Shown one piece after another: positions 60,251 through 64,000 of a stretch of 64,000 nucleotides of DNA (its first letter is position 1; each line of letters starts with the position of its first letter). The DNA comes from Mesorhizobium qingshengii (lineage in GTDB: Bacteria > Pseudomonadota > Alphaproteobacteria > Rhizobiales > Rhizobiaceae). The translations under genes were made by a program, and so were the position numbers. The notes beneath the pieces are model-generated. The model worked only from the letters and a program-made list of their open reading frames with translations, searched no databases and was not told the origin of the DNA. The stretch spans positions 372,001-436,000 of the forward strand of contig NZ_FMXM01000003.1 of assembly GCF_900103325.1 (NCBI RefSeq), written 5' to 3'.

Positions 60251-60388
60251 CCGGGAGGCCTTGCCTTCGCGACATCGTCCTGTTCGGCAACCTTGAACCT
60301 TTCAGGACGTTGAAGCGACTGAGGGGCGTCCGATCGCCAAACTTCAGCCCAACTGGGGGTCCAAGGACCAGAACAACTCAGGAATCAG

Positions 60389-61084
60389 ATGAGAGTGACC
60401 GACATGAAAAATGTTTCTTCAGCGCTCAGCGATCTTGCTCCCAACCGACGCCAACTGCTTGGCCTCGGCCTGGCGTTTGCAGGGGCTGCGGCCTTCAATG
60501 TGGTGCCCGGGTTCCAGTTGCTGGCCTCGGCGCAGGCGGCCGTGCCACAGGCCGCGCAGAAGATCGCCGACCATTTTTCCTCGGTCAAATCGATGAGTGG
60601 CGAATTCGTGCAGTTCGGCCCCAAGGGCGAGCAGACCGGCGGCAAGTTCTTCCTGGAGCGGCCGGGCAAGATCCGCTTCAACTATGATGGTGCCTCGAAT
60701 TTCAAGGTGATTTCAGACGGCAAGTCGGTGGTCATCCTGAACAAGAAGCTCAACACGTCCGATCTCTATCCGCTGTCGAAAACGCCGCTGAAACTGCTGC
60801 TCGACAACAGGATCGACCTCTCCGGCGACCGCGTCAAAAGCGTCAAGGAGGAAGACGACCTCACCACGATCCAGCTCGCCGACAAGTCGGTGTTCGGCAA
60901 TGCCAGGATCACCATGATGTTCGATCCGAAAACCTATGATTTGCGCCAATGGACGATCACCGATGCGCAAGGCAAGGACACCACGGTGATGATCTTCAAC
61001 ACCAAGGAAGGCGTCAGCTTCGCGCCCGACACCTTTGCCATCGACTATACGGCCAACCGCGAGCTGAACACCAAGACGCGGTAG
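60389..61084 (+). CDS. lolA: Outer-membrane lipoprotein carrier protein LolA-like
   Basis: A 231-residue periplasmic protein. The N-terminus has an Arg-Arg pair (PNRRQLLGLGLAFAG), followed by a hydrophobic stretch, so Tat export is possible. VKSMSGEFVQFGPKGEQTGG, FFLERPGKIRFNYDG and SDLYPLSKTPLKLLLD follow the LolA beta-barrel pattern. It shuttles lipoproteins to the outer membrane. The start at 60389 is preceded by AGGA; 60404 is an alternative. A palindromic repeat follows. Confidence 0.85.
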   Translation: MRVTDMKNVSSALSDLAPNRRQLLGLGLAFAGAAAFNVVPGFQLLASAQAAVPQAAQKIADHFSSVKSMSGEFVQFGPKGEQTGGKFFLERPGKIRFNYDGASNFKVISDGKSVVILNKKLNTSDLYPLSKTPLKLLLDNRIDLSGDRVKSVKEEDDLTTIQLADKSVFGNARITMMFDPKTYDLRQWTITDAQGKDTTVMIFNTKEGVSFAPDTFAIDYTANRELNTKTR

Positions 61085-61229
61085 ATTCAGGTGAGGCCGG
61101 CCTGCAAATGGCGGTTTCCTGAGCTTCCGGTGCTCACGTACTTCAAGTACGCTCCGCGCCGGTTCTGGGAAACCACCTTGTTTGGTCGCTTCGCGCCCGT
61201 CTTCGACTCCGACTCGGCCTGACCTGAAT
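61085..61229. repeat. Dispersed palindromic repeat, copy 2 (about 145 bp)
   Basis: The ends ATTCAGGTGAGGCCGG and TCGGCCTGACCTGAAT are inverted repeats with two mismatches. A central GTACTTCAAGTAC palindrome lies between GGTTTCC and GGAAACC. It matches the element at 6311-6422 but has about 30 extra bp near its right end. It lies between lolA and xthA. Confidence 0.85.
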
Positions 61230-61329
61230 CCCAGCTGCCGCTGGTGCAAGAGGAAGCAGCACGCGCATGCTGGCTTGTCTTTGCGGCGCGCGGCTGGCAG
61301 TAGTTCGGGACCTCTTTCCGGACCGCCGC

Positions 61330-62136
61330 ATGCCCTTTTCCATCGCCACCTGGAACATCAATTCCGTCCGTCTGCGCATGCCGATCGTCGAGCGCCTGCT
61401 TGTCGAGCATGCGCCCGACGTGCTTTGCCTGCAGGAAACCAAGGTTCCCGACGAGCTGTTTCCCGAGAAGGCGTTCCGCAAGCTCGGCTACGAGCACATC
61501 GCCTTCCATGGCCAGAAGGGCTATCACGGCGTCGCGACGGTGGCGCGGCGGCCGATCGAGGTGGTCGAGAAGCGACGCTTCTGCGAGATCGAGGACAGCC
61601 GCCACCTCTCGGTGACGGTGCGAGCCGGCGGCAAGGCGATCCTGCTGCACAATTTCTATGTTCCGGCGGGTGGCGACGAACCGGATCCCGTCATCAACAG
61701 GAAGTTCAAGCACAAGCTCGATTTCGTCGCCGAGATGAATGCCATCCGGGCCGAGCATGACGAGGTGTCGGGCTCGGTGCTGGTCGGCGACCTCAACATC
61801 GCCCCGCTCGAGCACGATGTCTGGTCGCACAAGCAGCTGCTCAACGTGGTCAGCCACACGCCGGTCGAGACGGAGAGTTTCGAGGCAATGCGGCTGGCCG
61901 GCAACTGGGTCGACCTGATGCGACTCAACGTGCCGCATGAACAGAAGCTCTACACTTGGTGGAGCTATCGCGCACAGGACTGGGAAGCGTCGAACCGCGG
62001 CCGGCGGCTCGACCATGTCTGGTCGTCGCCAAATCTGGTGCCCGATTTTGCCGGTTACGAGATCCTGCGCCCGGCGCGCGGCTGGGAGCGGCCGTCGGAC
62101 CATGTGCCGGTGATCGCGCGTTTCAACCTGGACTAG
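61330..62136 (+). CDS. xthA: Exodeoxyribonuclease III (AP endonuclease)
   Basis: A 268-residue Mg-dependent repair nuclease. IATWNINSVRLRMPIVERLL and LCLQETKV carry the Asn and Glu metal ligands; LVGDLNIAPLEHDVW and NRGRRLDHVWSS and SDHVPVI complete the active site. The ATG at 61330 (MPFSIATWN) is the family start. Its last 14 bp overlap the convergent GNAT gene. Confidence 0.95.
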   Translation: MPFSIATWNINSVRLRMPIVERLLVEHAPDVLCLQETKVPDELFPEKAFRKLGYEHIAFHGQKGYHGVATVARRPIEVVEKRRFCEIEDSRHLSVTVRAGGKAILLHNFYVPAGGDEPDPVINRKFKHKLDFVAEMNAIRAEHDEVSGSVLVGDLNIAPLEHDVWSHKQLLNVVSHTPVETESFEAMRLAGNWVDLMRLNVPHEQKLYTWWSYRAQDWEASNRGRRLDHVWSSPNLVPDFAGYEILRPARGWERPSDHVPVIARFNLD

Positions 62137-62635
62137 CTTTGGACGCCTGGGGTCGGCGCTGTTCCCATTCGGGCCGCAGCTGCGCCATGATCAGCTCGTC
62201 GCGATGCACACCGTGGAAAAACGCGCTGCCGCGCGCAATGCCTTCGGCCGTGAAGCCGACAGCCTCGTAGGCGCGCCGGGCGCGATGGTTGTCGGGGAAC
62301 AGGCCGATGCAAAGTCGATAGGCATCGGTCTCGACGAAAACCCGGTCGATCACGGCGGCCAGCAGCACCCTGCCATGGCCCTGTCCCGGCACGACGACAG
62401 CGATGCGCTTGACCAGTGTCACGCGCTCGGCCGAAGCCCATTGGCGAAGGATGGCAAAGCCTATCGGCGCCGAACCGTCGACACCGACAAAATAGGCATG
62501 GCTGCCGTCGACCATGGCTTCGCGGTGACGCGCTTCGTCCCAACGCCCGACAACGGCGTCATAGCCTTCGCCCCGTTCGGTGGCCATGATGAAGGGCAGG
62601 TCTGTTTCGGTGGCGCGAAGCAGCTGGAAGTCCAT
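62123..62635 (-). CDS. GNAT-family N-acetyltransferase
   Basis: A 170-residue acetyltransferase of the RimJ/RimL-like branch. VTLVKRIAVVVPGQGHGRVLLAAVI contains the acetyl-CoA motif, and NHRARRAYEAVGFTAEGIAR is the family C-terminal pattern. The substrate is unknown. It converges with xthA and lies 6 bp after the cyclic-nucleotide protein on the same strand, so the two are probably cotranscribed. Confidence 0.85.
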   Translation of the reverse strand: MDFQLLRATETDLPFIMATERGEGYDAVVGRWDEARHREAMVDGSHAYFVGVDGSAPIGFAILRQWASAERVTLVKRIAVVVPGQGHGRVLLAAVIDRVFVETDAYRLCIGLFPDNHRARRAYEAVGFTAEGIARGSAFFHGVHRDELIMAQLRPEWEQRRPQASKASPG

Positions 62636-62641
62636 GAGCGC

Positions 62642-63097
62642 CTATCCGGAAAAGCGCGGCGCCAGCTTTTCGATGCGGCGGATCATTGTCTGGAAATCCT
62701 CCAGGATGCGCTGATGCAATTGCACCGCGACTTCCGGGTATTCCTCGAGGATGCGGCGGAACATCTTGCGGCTGAGCCGTATCACTTCCGAATCGATCTC
62801 GGCCGACGCGCTGGTCAACCGGTTGGTGTCGGCGATCAATGCCAGTTCGCTCAGCATCGTGCCGGGGCCGGCCGTGCCGATCGGGATGCGTTCGCCATCC
62901 TGCTCGCGATAGAGCACGATGCGCCCGCTGACCACGATATAGGCCGAATCGGCCTCGTCGTCCTCGCGGTAGAGCTTGTGGTCGGCCTGCAGCAGGGTGG
63001 TCTCGGCGCCGAAGGCGAGCAGGCGCAACTGTTCCTGCGTGAAGCCCTCGAAGAGCCTCACGGCGGACAGGATGCGGATGTCGTCATCCAGCGCCAT
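62642..63097 (-). CDS. Stand-alone cyclic-nucleotide-binding domain protein
   Basis: A 151-residue protein with a single Crp-type effector domain. LFEGFTQEQLRLLAFGAETTL, DSAYIVVSGRIVLYREQDG and GTMLSELALIADTNRLTSASA are the expected beta-roll and phosphate-binding cassette (GxxxSE-x7-R form). No DNA-binding domain follows, so it may regulate a partner or signal by protein contact. It lies near the response regulator gene. Confidence 0.82.
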   Translation of the reverse strand: MALDDDIRILSAVRLFEGFTQEQLRLLAFGAETTLLQADHKLYREDDEADSAYIVVSGRIVLYREQDGERIPIGTAGPGTMLSELALIADTNRLTSASAEIDSEVIRLSRKMFRRILEEYPEVAVQLHQRILEDFQTMIRRIEKLAPRFSG

Positions 63098-63135
63098 CTA
63101 GCTGTGTCCCCGAACGGTCAGTCCAATCCCTCCTC

Positions 63136-63239
63136 TAGAGCGCCGCGCGTGCTCTTGAACGCGCAAAGGACGCTCTAACATTTTTCAATCTGCGCATCGT
63201 GCTTTCCAAAATCGAATCCGATTTTTGGGCCGATGCGCG
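63136..63239. repeat. Composite palindromic element
   Basis: The first part has TAGAGCG and CGCTCTA ends (63136-63177). The second (63191-63239) has TGCGCATCG and CGATGCGC ends around CCAAAATCG...CGATTTTTGG. The second part is a variant of the dispersed family. The remaining 63240-63318 stretch shows nothing clear. Confidence 0.7.
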
Positions 63240-63318
63240 GAGTCGATCCAGAACCCCCACCAACCGGATCGTACCCGAAAGCGGCCCCGCCTCGGCCGCT
63301 CATTGGATAATGAAATGT

Positions 63319-64000
63319 TTAAGGAACCAGCTTGTAGCCGCCGCTTTCTGTCACAAGAATTTCCGCATTGGAAGGATCACGCTCGATCTTCTGGCGCAGC
63401 CGGTAGACATGGGTTTCCAGCGTGTGCGTGGTGACGCCCGAATTGTAGCCCCAGACTTCCTCGAGCAGCACATCGCGCGTCACCACCTTCTGGTCGGCGC
63501 GATAGAGATATTTGATGATCGAGGCTTCTTTCTCCGTCAGCCGCACCTTGGCGCCGCGCGGGTCGATCAGCAGTTTCTGGCTGGGCTTGAAGGTATAGGG
63601 GCCGACCGAGAAGGTGGCATCCTCGCTCTGTTCATGCTGGCGCAATTGCGCGCGGATGCGCGCAAGCAGCACGGCGAAGCGGAACGGCTTCGTCACATAG
63701 TCGTTGGCTCCGGCCTCGAGACCAAGGATCGTGTCGGAATCGGTATCGTGGCCGGTCAGCATGATGATGGGCGCCTTGTAGCCGCCCTTGCGTAGGATCT
63801 TCACCGCTTCGCGGCCATCCATGTCGGGCAGGCCGACATCCATGATGAGCAGATCGATGAGGCCGCCGCGCGCCGCGGCGACGCCTTTTGCCGCAGTCGA
63901 TTCCTGCAGCACGTCGAATTCCTCGTAAAGGGACAATTGCTCGACCAGCGTGCCGCGCAGGTCGTCATCGTCGTCGACGATCAGGATGGTGCGTGAAGTC
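63319..64000 (-). CDS. OmpR/PhoB-type response regulator, CenR-like (N-terminus cut by window end)
   Basis: About 227 residues are visible. The receiver begins RTILIVDDDDDLRGTLVEQL, with the phospho-acceptor in LLIMDVGLPDMDGRE and a switch Lys in YVTKPFRF. The winged-helix part has VRLTEKEASIIKYLYRADQK and TTHTLETHVYRLRQKIE. The C-terminus ESGGYKLVP and the whole pattern resemble Caulobacter CenR, an envelope regulator. No histidine kinase is in the window. Only a few N-terminal residues lie beyond the edge. Confidence 0.85.
   Translation of the reverse strand, partial: TSRTILIVDDDDDLRGTLVEQLSLYEEFDVLQESTAAKGVAAARGGLIDLLIMDVGLPDMDGREAVKILRKGGYKAPIIMLTGHDTDSDTILGLEAGANDYVTKPFRFAVLLARIRAQLRQHEQSEDATFSVGPYTFKPSQKLLIDPRGAKVRLTEKEASIIKYLYRADQKVVTRDVLLEEVWGYNSGVTTHTLETHVYRLRQKIERDPSNAEILVTESGGYKLVP

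Overview
The window looks like a chromosomal segment of a Rhizobiales alphaproteobacterium, most likely Mesorhizobium or a close relative. This rests on family resemblance and gene order, not on a search. The pointers are high GC, the linked order acnA / ccmABDG / yciB-ftsY-mtaB-dapF, the mdh-sucCDAB-lpdA and sdhCDAB clusters, rimM-trmD-rplS near leuC, an Omp19-type lipoprotein, DUF1127 and DUF1328 small proteins, and many short GC-rich palindromic repeats between genes. I see no tRNA, rRNA, insertion sequence, prophage or CRISPR array. This is mostly core genome, with small accessory insertions and decayed pieces.

Layout. 1-6.6 kb: a partial DUF1223 protein, a ceramidase-family membrane protein, aconitase (minus strand), then the divergent cytochrome c maturation operon ccmA-ccmB-ccmD-ccmG, with no ccmC between ccmB and ccmD. 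6.4-10 kb: a DUF1127 protein with palindromes upstream, an SMP-30-type hydrolase, a tautomerase, two flavin-related proteins and septation protein YciB. 10-14.2 kb: ftsY, mtaB and dapF on the minus strand; ftsY carries two tandem repeat-type palindromes in frame. 14.2-19.2 kb: small envelope proteins, an MBL-fold hydrolase, a VOC protein, the Omp19-like lipoprotein, zapE and a GNAT enzyme.

19.4-30.6 kb is a TCA-cycle cluster: mdh, sucC, (cupin, DUF1579), sucD, sucA, sucB, (exported protein, SDR), lpdA. It supplies malate dehydrogenase, succinyl-CoA synthetase and the whole 2-oxoglutarate dehydrogenase complex, but several unrelated small genes are interleaved. 30.6-37 kb: a Pro/Ala-rich anchored protein, a remnant of a second TraB/GumN gene beside a DUF2867 gene, an intact TraB/GumN gene, xerC, rimM-trmD, a TauE-type transporter and rplS. 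37.2-38.2 kb: ohr-ohrR behind a large inverted-repeat operator. 38.3-46.4 kb: an amino-acid ABC binding protein and permease without an ATPase, a methyltransferase, leuC, two tandem membrane diguanylate cyclases and two small envelope proteins.

46.7-50.6 kb is the succinate dehydrogenase operon sdhC-sdhD-sdhA-(DUF3052)-sdhB, which passes electrons to quinone and completes the TCA set with acnA. 50.6-54.7 kb: YceH, OsmC-like, YCII, a UbiH-type hydroxylase and TesB. 54.9-57.4 kb: a sigma-54-type promoter, glnK, amtB and strong terminators. 57.6-64 kb: ftsK, lolA, xthA, a GNAT protein, a lone cyclic-nucleotide-binding domain and a partial OmpR-type response regulator.

The most notable signals are the missing ccmC, the palindromes translated inside ftsY, and a family of 40-50 bp palindromic elements whose end sequences differ between copies but stay self-complementary. 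The interleaved accessory genes inside the TCA and sdh operons are the best place to look for an undescribed functional link.
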